From assembly GCA_050948785.1 (NCBI GenBank), contig JBMNEM010000001.1, positions 1-64,000 on the forward strand: 64,000 nucleotides of DNA, read 5' to 3'. The translations under genes and the position numbers were made by a program. Positions 16,581 to 24,645 of the stretch are shown in pieces. The DNA comes from JAAZMI01 sp050948785. Its GTDB lineage: Bacteria; Bacillota; Dethiobacteria; DTU022; UBA8154. The notes beneath the pieces were generated by a model, which was not told the DNA's origin, ran no database searches, and saw only the letters and a list, made by a program, of their open reading frames with translations. Position 1 is the stretch's first letter, and the number at the start of each line of letters is the position of its first letter.

Positions 16581-17289
16581 TCTTTTTACTGCCCTCAACC
16601 TCGAAGCATTTTTCAAGTCTTTTCTGGGAGCAAATGACTGGGTTCCAGGCAGCCTTTTGTTGGCTACCTGGGAGACGATCTACATGGTCGCGATCTCAAC
16701 CTTTTTAAGTTATGTTGCTGGCCTGCCCCTCGGTGTGATTTTGGTGACCACGTCCAAAGACCATATCCTGGAAAATCAGCGCTGGAATCAGGTCCTGGGT
16801 TCGATTGTCAATGCCGTCCGATCGGTTCCGTTCATCATCTTTCTGATCTTGTTGATTCCCCTGACGCGGCTGGTGGTCGGAACTTATATTGGCACGATGG
16901 CCTCGATTGTTCCCCTCACTCTGGCGGCCATACCCTTTGTGGCCCGCCTGGTAGAGACATCTCTCAAAGAAATCGAATGGGGGTTGGTTGAGGCGGCGTT
17001 ATCCATGGGGTCGAGTGCCTGGCAGGTGATTTCCAAGGTGCTGCTTCCTGAAGCAAAACCGGCGTTGCTTTTAGGAGTGGCGATCACCGCGATCAACCTG
17101 GTAGGCTATTCTGCCATGGCAGGGATTGTAGGTGGAGGGGGTTTGGGAACGCTGGCCTATTTTTACGGCTACCAGCGTTACCAGGTAGTAGTAATGTGGA
17201 GTTCTGTGGTTGTGCTGGTTATTTTAGTGCAGGGCATTCAAATGCTGGGCGATAGCCTGGCGGCAAAGGTGGTCAACAAAAGGAGGTAA
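16573..17289 (+). CDS. metI: Methionine ABC transporter permease MetI
   Basis: 238 residues with five membrane helices and the BPD_transp_1 core. The EAA loop around [23 protein letters not shown] contacts MetN. The start I choose is the ATG at 16573 (MPDLFTALN), which overlaps the metN stop; longer in-frame extensions inside metN are unlikely. The typical length is 215-240 residues. It forms the transmembrane pore of the methionine importer. metQ follows after six bases. Confidence 0.93.
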   Translation: MPDLFTALNLEAFFKSFLGANDWVPGSLLLATWETIYMVAISTFLSYVAGLPLGVILVTTSKDHILENQRWNQVLGSIVNAVRSVPFIIFLILLIPLTRLVVGTYIGTMASIVPLTLAAIPFVARLVETSLKEIEWGLVEAALSMGSSAWQVISKVLLPEAKPALLLGVAITAINLVGYSAMAGIVGGGGLGTLAYFYGYQRYQVVVMWSSVVVLVILVQGIQMLGDSLAAKVVNKRR

Positions 17290-17295
17290 AAAGGT

Positions 17296-18174
17296 ATGAA
17301 AAAAAATATGAAAAAATTCCTGACACTTATTCTTTGTCTGGGGTTGGTCATTGGCTTGATGGCCGGCTGCGGCGGCGAGACGGCCCGGGAACCGGAACCG
17401 GCTCCCGGTGGTGAGACAGCTGAGGAACCGGCTGCCGGTGAACAAACCGCTGCCCCGACCAGGATCGTGGTGGGAGTTACTCCCAAACCACACGGTGAGA
17501 TCCTGGAAGTCGCCAAGCCCCTGTTGGCAGAGCAAAATATTGATTTGGAAATCAGACCTTTTACGGACTATGTGCTGCTGAATCCCGCGCTCAAGGATAA
17601 GCAGATTGATGCCAATTTCTTCCAACACATTCCTTACCTGGAAGACTATAATTCCCAGAACAATGCTGATCTGGTCTGGACGGTAAAGGTGCACGCGGAG
17701 CCCATGGGCGTCTATTCCAAGAAAATAGATAGTCTTGATGAACTGGAGGATAATGCCAGGGTGGGGATTCCCAATGATGCCACCAACGGCGGCCGGGCAC
17801 TGGCGGTGCTCGAAAATGCCGGACTGATTGAGCTCCGGGAGGGTGCCGGGATTACCGCCACCGACCGGGACATCGACAAAAACCCCAAAAATCTGAAGAT
17901 CCAGATGATGGATGCGCCGATGCTCGCCCGGGCGCTTGATGACCTGGATGTCTGCGTGATCAACAGCAACTATGCCATCGAGGCCAACCTGAATCCGGTT
18001 GAAGACTCTATTTTTATGGAGGCGAAGGATACACCCTTTGCCAACGTCCTCGTGGCCAGGCCCGAAGACAAGGATAATGCAGCAATCATCAAACTCGGTC
18101 AAGCTCTGCAGTCACCCGCAGTGAAACAGTTCTTGGAAGAAAAATACCAGGGAAGCTGTATCCCGTCCTTCTAG
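17296..18174 (+). CDS. metQ: Methionine-binding lipoprotein MetQ (NlpA family)
   Basis: 292 residues. The signal peptide ends in lipobox LMAGC (Cys27 or so), followed by a Glu/Pro/Ala linker and the NlpA/MetQ fold with VGVTPKPHGEILE, ANFFQHIPYL, VHAEPMGVYSKK, GIPNDATNGGRAL and NSNYAIEANL. These are the methionine-contacting segments of the family. It captures methionine outside the membrane and delivers it to MetI. It completes the operon metN-metI-metQ and has AAAGGAGG before the ATG. Confidence 0.95.
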   Translation: MKKNMKKFLTLILCLGLVIGLMAGCGGETAREPEPAPGGETAEEPAAGEQTAAPTRIVVGVTPKPHGEILEVAKPLLAEQNIDLEIRPFTDYVLLNPALKDKQIDANFFQHIPYLEDYNSQNNADLVWTVKVHAEPMGVYSKKIDSLDELEDNARVGIPNDATNGGRALAVLENAGLIELREGAGITATDRDIDKNPKNLKIQMMDAPMLARALDDLDVCVINSNYAIEANLNPVEDSIFMEAKDTPFANVLVARPEDKDNAAIIKLGQALQSPAVKQFLEEKYQGSCIPSF

Positions 18175-18181
18175 GACATAA

Positions 18182-18370
18182 ATGCTTGCCAGGATATGGG
18201 AATTCTATAAAGAGTATGCTTTTATTGCCTTTGTCTTGTTTATGGTTGGTTTTTCAGTCCATAAACTTATACAAGAGCAGAACACAAAATGGGTCAAACC
18301 ACTGTTTGTAGTTTTATCAATAAGCATCTTAATTATGGTTGTTGTAGTCTTACTGGTCATACGAAAATAG
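18182..18370 (+). CDS. Small two-helix membrane protein downstream of metQ
   Basis: 62 residues with two hydrophobic helices (about 12-30 and 41-60) separated by a charged loop. I do not recognise a family. It begins seven bases after the metQ stop and ends before the operon terminator, so it is probably co-transcribed with metNIQ. No clear Shine-Dalgarno sequence precedes the ATG except through coupling to metQ. A role in the transporter is possible but unsupported. Confidence 0.55.
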   Translation: MLARIWEFYKEYAFIAFVLFMVGFSVHKLIQEQNTKWVKPLFVVLSISILIMVVVVLLVIRK

Positions 18371-18392
18371 CAATGTAATTAACCTAATTACC

Positions 18393-18434
18393 ATAAACTC
18401 CACCCGGGGAAGTTGTTCCCCAGGTGGAGTTTAT
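18393..18434. terminator. Terminator of the metNIQ operon
   Basis: Long inverted repeat ATAAACTCCACC..GGGGAA / TTCCCC.AGGTGGAGTTTAT with a small loop and one bulge. It is GC-rich in the centre and A/T-rich at the outside. Confidence 0.85.
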
Positions 18435-18473
18435 AGTTATTGAGGATGTAAACACTGCAGTTGGCTGGCTGTA

Positions 18474-18590
18474 CCGGCCACAAGGCCCGTCCCCGCGGTT
18501 GGTGGCCAGCCACGAGGCCCGTCCCCGCGGTTGGTGCTTGCGTCTGGTTTGGCCAGCCACGAGGCCCGTCCCCGCGGTTGGTGCCCGCAG
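18474..18590. repeat. Three REP-like units in a row
   Basis: Three nearly identical copies of CCGTCCCCGCGGTTGGTG, each preceded by GGCCAGCCACGAGG or a variant. Spacing is about 35 then 50 bases. The units can form hairpins through CCAGCCAC/GGTTGG arms. They separate the metNIQ terminator from the zinc-ribbon promoter. Confidence 0.8.
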
Positions 18591-18645
18591 CTGTTGTAGC
18601 GTTGGCGGTTAAATAAAATTTTTTTATTTATTGGTCTGGAAACAC

Positions 18646-18692
18646 TTGACAGGAAAGTAAATCCGCATTATAATATAACTAACTTGGTTAGG
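18646..18692 (+). promoter_or_regulatory. Sigma-A promoter with Rrf2-type operator
   Basis: TTGACA (18646), a 17-base spacer and TATAAT (18669) are a consensus promoter. ATATAACTAACTTGGTTA overlaps the -10 and start site. It is identical in sequence and placement to the operator in front of the Rrf2 gene at 11767, so the same regulator should control the gene at 18741. Confidence 0.85.
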
Positions 18693-18740
18693 TATACATA
18701 CAAAATTTTTAATTCCAATCCATAGAAGGAGGGAGACACC

Positions 18741-19352
18741 ATGCAAGTACCGAAATGTCCCGGCCAGGATAGAAGATACTGGAAACCTGAGGATATTTAC
18801 GAGGATGAGTGTCCGACCTGTGGAAATATCCTGGAATTCTGGAAAACCGATATCCGGATCCGCTGTGAAAAGTGTCGGAGGCTGGTCAGTAATCCCCGTT
18901 TTGACCTGGGATGCGCGGAATGGTGCTCGTATGCCGATTATTGTTTGGGTGATATAGCCAAAGGATATGGAAAACCGGATTCATTTCTGGAAAAAATCCA
19001 GGCGGCAATGGAACAAATCTTAGAACCAGAAGCCCTGACAAAGCTGCAAAGGGTGCTGCCGGTTGCAGAGAAACTTTCTGCTGAAAGAGGGGCCGAACTT
19101 TTAGTGGTTGTTCTCGCGGCTTGTTTTCAAATCATCAAGGAATCCATGGACAGGAGAGCTGCGGACAAAATAATTGCAGAACTTCCAGGTAAGGCCGGTC
19201 TGCCTCGCCTGGTTGTGGAAGAGGCCTCGCAGGTGCTTGCCGAGCTGGAAGGTGGAAAGCTGAGAAGCCTTCCTGCCCGTATGCTGCACAAGGCTTTGAA
19301 GCTTGGCGCCAGGAGTAATGACGAGCAGATAAAAAAGGCCCGGGGAGCCTGA
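18741..19352 (+). CDS. Cysteine-rich zinc-ribbon protein of unknown function, Rrf2-regulated
   Basis: 203 residues. The first ~75 hold ten or so cysteines: CPGQDRRYW, CPTCG, CEKC, then CAEWCSYADYC, a metal-binding (zinc ribbon or Fe-S) domain. The rest (80-200) is helical, with EPEALTKLQRVLPVAEKL and a basic C-terminus. I do not recognise a characterised family. Similar Cys-rich domains occur in Clostridia near redox genes. The operator-bearing promoter and the ferredoxin gene downstream (19830) suggest a redox or nitrosative-stress unit, now separated by a transposon relic. GGAGGGAG precedes the ATG. Confidence 0.7.
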   Translation: MQVPKCPGQDRRYWKPEDIYEDECPTCGNILEFWKTDIRIRCEKCRRLVSNPRFDLGCAEWCSYADYCLGDIAKGYGKPDSFLEKIQAAMEQILEPEALTKLQRVLPVAEKLSAERGAELLVVVLAACFQIIKESMDRRAADKIIAELPGKAGLPRLVVEEASQVLAELEGGKLRSLPARMLHKALKLGARSNDEQIKKARGA

Positions 19353-19429
19353 GGTGTCCAGGGTGCACAGGATGATTTACGATAAAAAAATTATAGTTTG
19401 TATTATTTAAGTAAAATGAAAGATTGACA

Positions 19430-19700
19430 TACTCCCACGGCTAAAGCAGTGAGATTTTGGGTTCAAGCAGAGACTGCCTCTTAAGTAGCAGGTCTTACAT
19501 CTCCTAGCCCAATGGAAGATGCCCCTTCCATAAGAATATTAATTGCTGCGTTCTCGTCCCGATCATAGGTTGCACCACAGGTGCACGTTCAAACTCTGTT
19601 CGATAAAGATAAATCTTCGTTAATCTTACCGCAAACATGGCAGGTTCTGGAGCTGGGGGTCTACAAAAATCACTTTTTTGCCTTTGAACAAGGTAATGTA
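19430..19700 (-). pseudogene. Decayed IS200/IS605-family TnpB (OrfB) 3' end
   Basis: On the minus strand the translation gives TCHVCGKINEDLSLSNRV, a stop where Trp is usual, then TCTCGATYDRDENAAINIL. This is the zinc-finger and RuvC-III end of TnpB, including the DRDxNAAxNI motif. The right end of the element (GCTTTAGCCGTGGGAGTATG) lies at about 19428-19450. The N-terminal two-thirds and the tnpA gene are missing. TnpB elements encode a guide RNA at this end; whether any is still made is unknown. It splits the zinc-ribbon gene from the ferredoxin gene. Confidence 0.78.
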
Positions 19701-19829
19701 TTTTAAAATATTAATAAAGTTTATACTTCGGCAGGTTGTCCCAAGGTTCATGACCAGTCAATGGGGGTACCATTTTTAATCTAAATATGTCATCAAAAAC
19801 ATTGGTTAAAAAACAAGGAGGAGAAAAAA

Positions 19830-20582
19830 ATGGTAGGCAGGATCACGCGGGAGATCATCCATATTGATGAGGAGAAGTGCGACGGGTGTGGTTTATGTGT
19901 GCCGGCTTGTGCTGAAGGGGCGCTGCAGATCATTGACGGTAAAGCCAGGTTGATCGGTGAACGCCTTTGTGACGGTTTGGGGGCCTGTCTTGGTGACTGT
20001 CCTCAGGGGGCGATCTCCATTGAAGTGCGGGAAGCTGAGGCCTTTGATACCCAGGCGGTAGAAGAACATCTCAGCTCCATTCAGGATGCGGCGGCAGAAA
20101 GTGAATGCACGGACACGGTGGCCTGCACCGCCTGCAGCGAAATGGTGTTTGAAAAAGAGGGGGAAAGCCAGGAGGTAGAGGCAGGACCGGCCGCTCTTTC
20201 CTCCGAGCTTACCCACTGGCCCGTACAGCTCCGGCTGGTTCCCCCCGGGGCGAAGTTTCTGCAAAAACCCCACCTGCTGGTAGCTGCGGATTGTGTGCCC
20301 TTTGCTTTTGCGGATTTTCACCGCCGTTTTTTAAAGGGGAAAGCGCTGTTAATCGGCTGTCCCAAGCTGGACAATGCTGCTTACTACCTTCAAAAGCTGG
20401 TTGAAATTTTCCAGAAGAATACTCCGGAAAAGATCACCGTTTTGACGATGGAGGTTGCCTGCTGTTCGGGCCTGAACCAGCTGGTGGCCAGGGCCTGCGC
20501 CCAGGCAGGTGCTGATGTTCCTTTGGAAAAAATTGTGATTACCATTGACGGCAAAATCAAATCTCTTCAAGAAAGCAAATAA
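19830..20582 (+). CDS. Two-cluster 4Fe-4S ferredoxin-domain protein
   Basis: 250 residues. The N-terminal domain (about 8-66) has the 2[4Fe-4S] pattern CDGCGLCVPAC and CDGLGACLGDCPQGAI. A linker with paired cysteines (CTDTVACTACSEM, about 98-110) follows. The C-terminal domain (130-245) has WPVQLRLVPPGAKFL, LLVAADCVPFAF, LLIGCPKLDN and MEVACCSGL, all cysteine-containing and conserved in the family of ferredoxins that accompany hybrid-cluster or Rrf2-regulated genes in Clostridia. It is a cytoplasmic electron carrier, possibly with a third metal site. The partner is not visible. GGAGGAG precedes the ATG. Confidence 0.82.
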   Translation: MVGRITREIIHIDEEKCDGCGLCVPACAEGALQIIDGKARLIGERLCDGLGACLGDCPQGAISIEVREAEAFDTQAVEEHLSSIQDAAAESECTDTVACTACSEMVFEKEGESQEVEAGPAALSSELTHWPVQLRLVPPGAKFLQKPHLLVAADCVPFAFADFHRRFLKGKALLIGCPKLDNAAYYLQKLVEIFQKNTPEKITVLTMEVACCSGLNQLVARACAQAGADVPLEKIVITIDGKIKSLQESK

Positions 20583-20639
20583 AGCAGGCTAGTTTTCGGA
20601 TCTGGTTCACGGCAGGCCGGTCCTTGCGGCCGGCACCAA

Positions 20640-20870
20640 AAACGGGCACCAACCACGGGGACGTACCTTGTGGCTGGTCAAGTGACAAGTGACAGGGGAC
20701 GGTTCTCTGTCACCCAACCAAAGGAGACAGGGACCGTTTGGCCGTCCCCGCGGCCGGTGCTCCCCAACCACAGTGCCCCCCAACCACAAGGACCGTCCGG
20801 GACTACTGGCCCAACCGTGGAATCTTGTGGTTGGTCCACCAACCCCCTCCTGCCGCGGGGACGGCCAAAC
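20640..20870. repeat. Mosaic of REP-like repeats
   Basis: Dense cluster of units: ACCAACCACGGGGACGTACC, GTGACAG...CTGTCAC around 20691-20715 (a hairpin), CCGTCCCCGCGGCCGGTG and several ACCAACCACAAGGACCGTCC forms in both orientations. Short frames through it are not genes. The remaining leader to folE (20870-21163) shows no riboswitch I can identify. Confidence 0.75.
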
Positions 20871-21163
20871 GCAGGGGAAAAAGGCAGAAAAAACAGCAGA
20901 AAAAACAGAGGAAGGTGCGCGGAAAACCCGGGGAAAGCGGCTGTTTAAAGTTTGACAGGCCAGGCAATTCCCGGGTTTTTTGCTGCGGAAGACACTGTTA
21001 CTACAAAAAGTGTATAAAAATAGTGCAGGAAACCGGTTTACAATGTAGAATCTTGTAAGATAATAGGATAGAGTAATGACAATTACAAGAACATTTTGTA
21101 CCGCGTGTGATTTCCATTCCGGTTGGTTCTTGTGCAATTAAGTATATTTAAAGGGGAGGTTCT

Positions 21164-21736
21164 ATGGTAGACAAGGAAAAAATTCAAGTTGCCGTGAAAA
21201 TGATTCTGGAAGCCATAGGTGAAGACCCTGAGCGTGAAGGGTTGAAAGACACCCCGAAGCGGGTCGCCAAGATGTATGCCGAGATTTTTAGTGGTTTACA
21301 TGCCGACCCCAGCGTGCATCTGCAAACCTGTTTTTATGAAGAACAGCATGATGAAATGGTGCTGATTAAAGATATCAGCATTGATTCCATGTGTGAGCAC
21401 CACCTGCTGCCTTTTTTTGGGAAAGCTCATGTCGCTTATATTCCCAATCAGAACAAAATTACCGGCCTTTCAAAACTGGTCCGGGTTGTGGATACGCTCG
21501 CCCGGCGCCCCCAGCTGCAGGAACGTCTGACTTCCCAGATCGCCAATACGATCATGAGTGCACTGCATCCCAAGGGAGTGGTTGTGGTTGTCGAGGCCGA
21601 ACACCTCTGCATGGGTATCCGCGGGGTTAAAAAACCGGGTACGGTGACGATTACTTCGGCGATACGCGGCATCTTCCGGACCAACCATAAAACCCGTGAC
21701 GAGGCTTTTTCCTTGATCAAAGGAGCAAGATATTAG
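21164..21736 (+). CDS. folE: GTP cyclohydrolase I
   Basis: 190 residues, the family's normal length. Zinc ligands are Cys77 and His80 in [11 protein letters not shown] and Cys149 in [18 protein letters not shown] and [11 protein letters not shown] complete the active site. It converts GTP to 7,8-dihydroneopterin triphosphate, the first step of folate synthesis. It opens the operon folE-HD-folP-folB-folK. Its TAG stop shares one base with the GTG start of the next gene. GGGGAGG precedes the ATG. Confidence 0.97.
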   Translation: MVDKEKIQVAVKMILEAIGEDPEREGLKDTPKRVAKMYAEIFSGLHADPSVHLQTCFYEEQHDEMVLIKDISIDSMCEHHLLPFFGKAHVAYIPNQNKITGLSKLVRVVDTLARRPQLQERLTSQIANTIMSALHPKGVVVVVEAEHLCMGIRGVKKPGTVTITSAIRGIFRTNHKTRDEAFSLIKGARY

Positions 21737-22224
21737 TGCAGAGGTTTTACAAGGTTCTTGCCGATCCCCGTTTTCAGGAATACAGGAGCCGGATCAGTAA
21801 ACATGAAGCCCAACGAAAATTTTGCGGTCATGATGAGCAGCACCTGCTGGATACGGCACGGATTGCCTGGATTTTGTCGCTGGAGGGGCAGTTAAAATTT
21901 TTACGGGAAACGATTTATACGGCTGCTTTTTTGCATGACATCGGGCGCTGGTGTGAATATGAGGATGAAAAAAAGGATCACGCTGCTGCCGGTGCGGCCC
22001 TGTCCCGCCCGATACTGCAGGAGGCGGGTTTTGACAAGGCAGAAACAGATGTGATTGCCGCGGCGATTGCCGAGCACCGTCTTTTACCGCAGCAGTGTGC
22101 TACGCCGCTGGGCAGGCTGCTGGCGGCAGCTGATGACCTTTCCCGCCGCTGCTTTGACTGTGCTCTTTCCCCGGAATGTCATAAATACGGGCGTATGCCC
22201 GCACGGGATAAGCCGGTGTACTGA
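21736..22224 (+). CDS. HD-domain phosphohydrolase in the folate operon
   Basis: 162 residues starting with GTG one base inside the folE stop (TAGTG), so it is translationally coupled. His32 in GHDEQH and His67-Asp68 in AAFLHDIGRW, with a later H in IAEHR, form the HD metal-binding set. The C-terminus has three cysteines (RRCFDCALSPECHK). The family hydrolyses phosphate esters of nucleotides or similar. Position between folE and folP suggests it may remove phosphates from dihydroneopterin triphosphate, a step whose enzyme varies among bacteria; this is inference. Confidence 0.82.
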   Translation: MQRFYKVLADPRFQEYRSRISKHEAQRKFCGHDEQHLLDTARIAWILSLEGQLKFLRETIYTAAFLHDIGRWCEYEDEKKDHAAAGAALSRPILQEAGFDKAETDVIAAAIAEHRLLPQQCATPLGRLLAAADDLSRRCFDCALSPECHKYGRMPARDKPVY

Positions 22225-22324
22225 GGGCCGGCCCAATTCCGGGCTGTTTTTTAAATCGTTATGGGCAACATTCCAGACTTCACCACTGGTCGAAGTCGCT
22301 AAAGTCAATTAAGGGAGGCAGGTT

Positions 22325-23521
22325 ATGACCCGCTGTAGGCTTGTTTATTTCAAAAACAAACAGGAAATCAAAGAAATGTTGCAGTCGATCGGTGTTGACT
22401 CCCGGGGCGCGCAGATCATGGCGCCCAAAGGTTTATTTTATACAATCCTGGTCGAGGAACTCCCGCTTAAGGCCGCGTTACTCCTCAAACAGGAAATGCT
22501 GGCCAAAGGAGGGGAGTGCGCTGTATCTCGCAATGTTGCCAGCTTGCAGGCCGAAAAAAGCAGCGCCCTGCTCTGCGGCACCAAACGGCAGTTTGTGCAG
22601 CTGGTTAAAAAATTGCGCGGGCAGCCTTTTGGCCTGAAAAATCTGGGGCAGCAGTTGACCCGGGTCATAGAGGACAGCTACAGCCGCCCTGCGGTCCTGA
22701 AATTTAAAAATATAACCTACCCTCTGGGGGAAAGGACCCTGATCATGGGTATCCTGAATGTTACCCCTGATTCTTTTTCAGATGGTGGCAGGTATCACAC
22801 TGTGGAGGAGGCCGTGGAGCAGGCCCTGCAAATGGTGAAGGATGGGGCCGATATTATTGATGTCGGCGGGGAATCAACCCGGCCAGGATACGAGGAAATA
22901 AGTGTGGCGGAGGAAATAGGCCGTATTGTGCCGGTGATCAAAGCAATCCGGGAGGTTTCCACGATCCCTATTTCTGTTGATACCTATAAGGCCGCAGTTG
23001 CCAGGGCAGCCCTGGATGCCGGAGCGGATATGCTCAACGATATTTGGGGCGGCCTGAGGGATGCGGCGATTTTGGAAGTTGCCGCCGCTGCCGGCCTGCC
23101 GGTTTGCCTCATGCATAACAGGGACAGCACCCAATATGAGGATCTCCTCTCCGAGGTTGTTGCCGATCTGAGAAACTGCGCGGAGAGAGCTCTCGCGGCC
23201 GGTGTGGCTGAGGAGAATATAGTGCTGGACCCGGGGATCGGCTTTGGTAAGGATTTTGCGCAAAATCTGGAGGTAATGCGCTACCTGCAGGAGTTCACCA
23301 TCCTTGGTTATCCGGTCCTTTTGGGAACTTCCCGCAAGTCGATGGTCGGCAAGGCCTTGGATCTGCCGGTGGAGCAAAGGCTGGAAGGGACGGCAGCAAC
23401 TGTTGCCTACGGCATTGCCTGCGGTGTGGAGATTGTGCGCGTGCATGATGTTTTAGAGATGAGCCGGGTCGTGCGCATGACCGATGCCATCTGCCGGGGA
23501 GGGCGTACCTTTGCCGGATAA
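22325..23521 (+). CDS. folP: Dihydropteroate synthase with N-terminal extension
   Basis: 398 residues, about 120 longer than the usual enzyme. The TIM-barrel catalytic part begins near 138 with LIMGILNVTPDSFSDGGRY and includes DVGGESTRPGY, PISVDTYK, LNDIWGG, DPGIGFGK and GTSRKSMVG, the pterin- and p-aminobenzoate-binding loops. It joins pAB to dihydropterin pyrophosphate. The N-terminal ~135 residues form a separate domain also seen on Clostridial FolP proteins, with no known role. It is the third gene of the folate operon, overlapping folB by 11 bases, and GGGAGG precedes its ATG. Confidence 0.94.
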   Translation: MTRCRLVYFKNKQEIKEMLQSIGVDSRGAQIMAPKGLFYTILVEELPLKAALLLKQEMLAKGGECAVSRNVASLQAEKSSALLCGTKRQFVQLVKKLRGQPFGLKNLGQQLTRVIEDSYSRPAVLKFKNITYPLGERTLIMGILNVTPDSFSDGGRYHTVEEAVEQALQMVKDGADIIDVGGESTRPGYEEISVAEEIGRIVPVIKAIREVSTIPISVDTYKAAVARAALDAGADMLNDIWGGLRDAAILEVAAAAGLPVCLMHNRDSTQYEDLLSEVVADLRNCAERALAAGVAEENIVLDPGIGFGKDFAQNLEVMRYLQEFTILGYPVLLGTSRKSMVGKALDLPVEQRLEGTAATVAYGIACGVEIVRVHDVLEMSRVVRMTDAICRGGRTFAG

Positions 23522-23888
23522 ATTAGTGTTAAAAGATATGGATTTTTATGCCTACCACGGTGTGCTTGCCGCTGAAAAAGAGCTTGGACAGCGGTTTCAG
23601 GTTACCGTAAAAGTATTTTGCAACCTGCGGCAGGCAGCCAGCAGCGATCTTCTGACAGAGTCGCTGGACTATGCCAAAATTTACCGGGAAGTTCAAAAAA
23701 TAGTGGAAGGCCGGCGCTTTAACCTGCTGGAAGCGCTGGCGGAGGCGATCGCCGCACGAATCCTGGCCATAGGTGCGCGGGCGGTGCAGGTCAAAGTCAA
23801 AAAAATGCACCCTCCCCTGCCCGGCCAACTGGCCTATGCCGCTGTAGAGATTACCCGCAGCCGGGAAGAGTGGGTGGAAAGACAGTAA
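23511..23888 (+). CDS. folB: Dihydroneopterin aldolase
   Basis: 125 residues from a TTG at 23511 (MPDKLVLKDMDFYAYHGVL), chosen because GGGGAGGG lies seven bases upstream and homologues begin here; longer in-frame starts would extend into folP. FYAYHGVLAAEKELGQRF carries the conserved Tyr and Glu, and SLDYAKIYREV, NLLEALAEAIA and VKVKKMHPPLPG are family motifs with the catalytic Lys. It cleaves dihydroneopterin to hydroxymethyl-dihydropterin and glycolaldehyde. Confidence 0.94.
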   Translation: MPDKLVLKDMDFYAYHGVLAAEKELGQRFQVTVKVFCNLRQAASSDLLTESLDYAKIYREVQKIVEGRRFNLLEALAEAIAARILAIGARAVQVKVKKMHPPLPGQLAYAAVEITRSREEWVERQ

Positions 23889-23954
23889 CTTTGTTAGCCG
23901 GCGCTGTGACAAGCCTGTAAGGATTGTTGTTTGCTGTAAACAGGGGGGAAAATA

Positions 23955-24464
23955 ATGCCACCGGGAAAAAAGGAAACCGCCTCCGGGCAGAATTACAGGC
24001 CGCCCGTCACTGTATATCTGGGCCTGGGGAGCAACATTGGCGATTCCCATGCTTATTTGCAGCGCGCTATCGATCTGCTCAACGCCCACCCGGACATTAA
24101 GGTGGAGCGTGTTTCACCCTTTTTGGAAACGGAACCGGTGGGCTACCTGGAACAGCCCAATTTTCTAAATGGTGTAGTGCAGGCGGCCACCTCCCTAACA
24201 CCGCAGGAGCTGTTAGCCGCCACGCAGTCCATAGAAAACAAGCTGGGCCGTGTCCGCACGATCCGTTGGGGGCCGCGCACGATTGACATTGATATCCTGC
24301 TCTACGGGGATCTGATTTTGGAAAGCACTGACCTGATCATACCCCACCCCCGTATGCTGGGAAGAGCCTTTGTTTTGCAGCCCCTGGCCATGCTTGCCCC
24401 GGAGCTGCGCATACCCGGATGCCCCGAAACAGTCCGAGCCCTCGCGCAAAAATTTCAGCGTTAA
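23955..24464 (+). CDS. folK: HPPK, 2-amino-4-hydroxy-6-hydroxymethyldihydropteridine diphosphokinase
   Basis: 169 residues. After a ~20-residue polar leader it has VYLGLGSNIGDSHAYLQRAID, FLETEPVGYLEQPNFLN, IRWGPRTIDIDILLYGD and IPHPRMLGRAFVLQPLA, the pterin- and ATP-binding motifs of HPPK. The Asp pair in TIDIDI binds magnesium. It pyrophosphorylates hydroxymethyl-dihydropterin for FolP. It is the last gene of the operon, 66 bases after folB, and a tandem repeat follows immediately. Confidence 0.95.
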   Translation: MPPGKKETASGQNYRPPVTVYLGLGSNIGDSHAYLQRAIDLLNAHPDIKVERVSPFLETEPVGYLEQPNFLNGVVQAATSLTPQELLAATQSIENKLGRVRTIRWGPRTIDIDILLYGDLILESTDLIIPHPRMLGRAFVLQPLAMLAPELRIPGCPETVRALAQKFQR

Positions 24465-24475
24465 AGTACCGGCAC

Positions 24476-24595
24476 CAACCGCGGGGACGTACCTTGTGGC
24501 TGTTTTCTCAACCGCGGGGACGTACCTTGTGGCTGTTTTCTCAACCGCGGGGACGTACCTTGTGGCTGTTTTCTCAACCGCGGGGACGTACCTTG
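24476..24595. repeat. Tandem 33-bp repeat, 3.6 copies
   Basis: Three perfect 33-base copies (24476-24508, 24509-24541, 24542-24574) of a unit starting CAACCGCGGGGACGTACCTT, plus a 21-base fourth. The unit is a variant of the REP-like family. Copies are head-to-tail without spacers, so it is not a CRISPR array. Confidence 0.92.
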
Positions 24596-24645
24596 GCGGG
24601 CCCTTTCTTAATTTGCCTTCGCCTTCAGGCTAAAATGTAAGCCGG

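Noticed and set aside
19430..19830. Intact TnpB/guide-RNA system
   Set aside because: Only the 3' third of tnpB remains and it contains a stop in the zinc finger.
20607..21137. Long minus-strand frame over the REP mosaic
   Set aside because: It runs through inverted GC-rich repeats, lacks a ribosome site and gives a low-complexity protein.
20870..21163. Tetrahydrofolate riboswitch ahead of folE
   Set aside because: I could not find the conserved core or pairing; only REP-like repeats and ordinary leader sequence.
24476..24595. CRISPR array
   Set aside because: The 33-bp units are directly adjacent with no variable spacers and no cas genes nearby; it is a tandem repeat.
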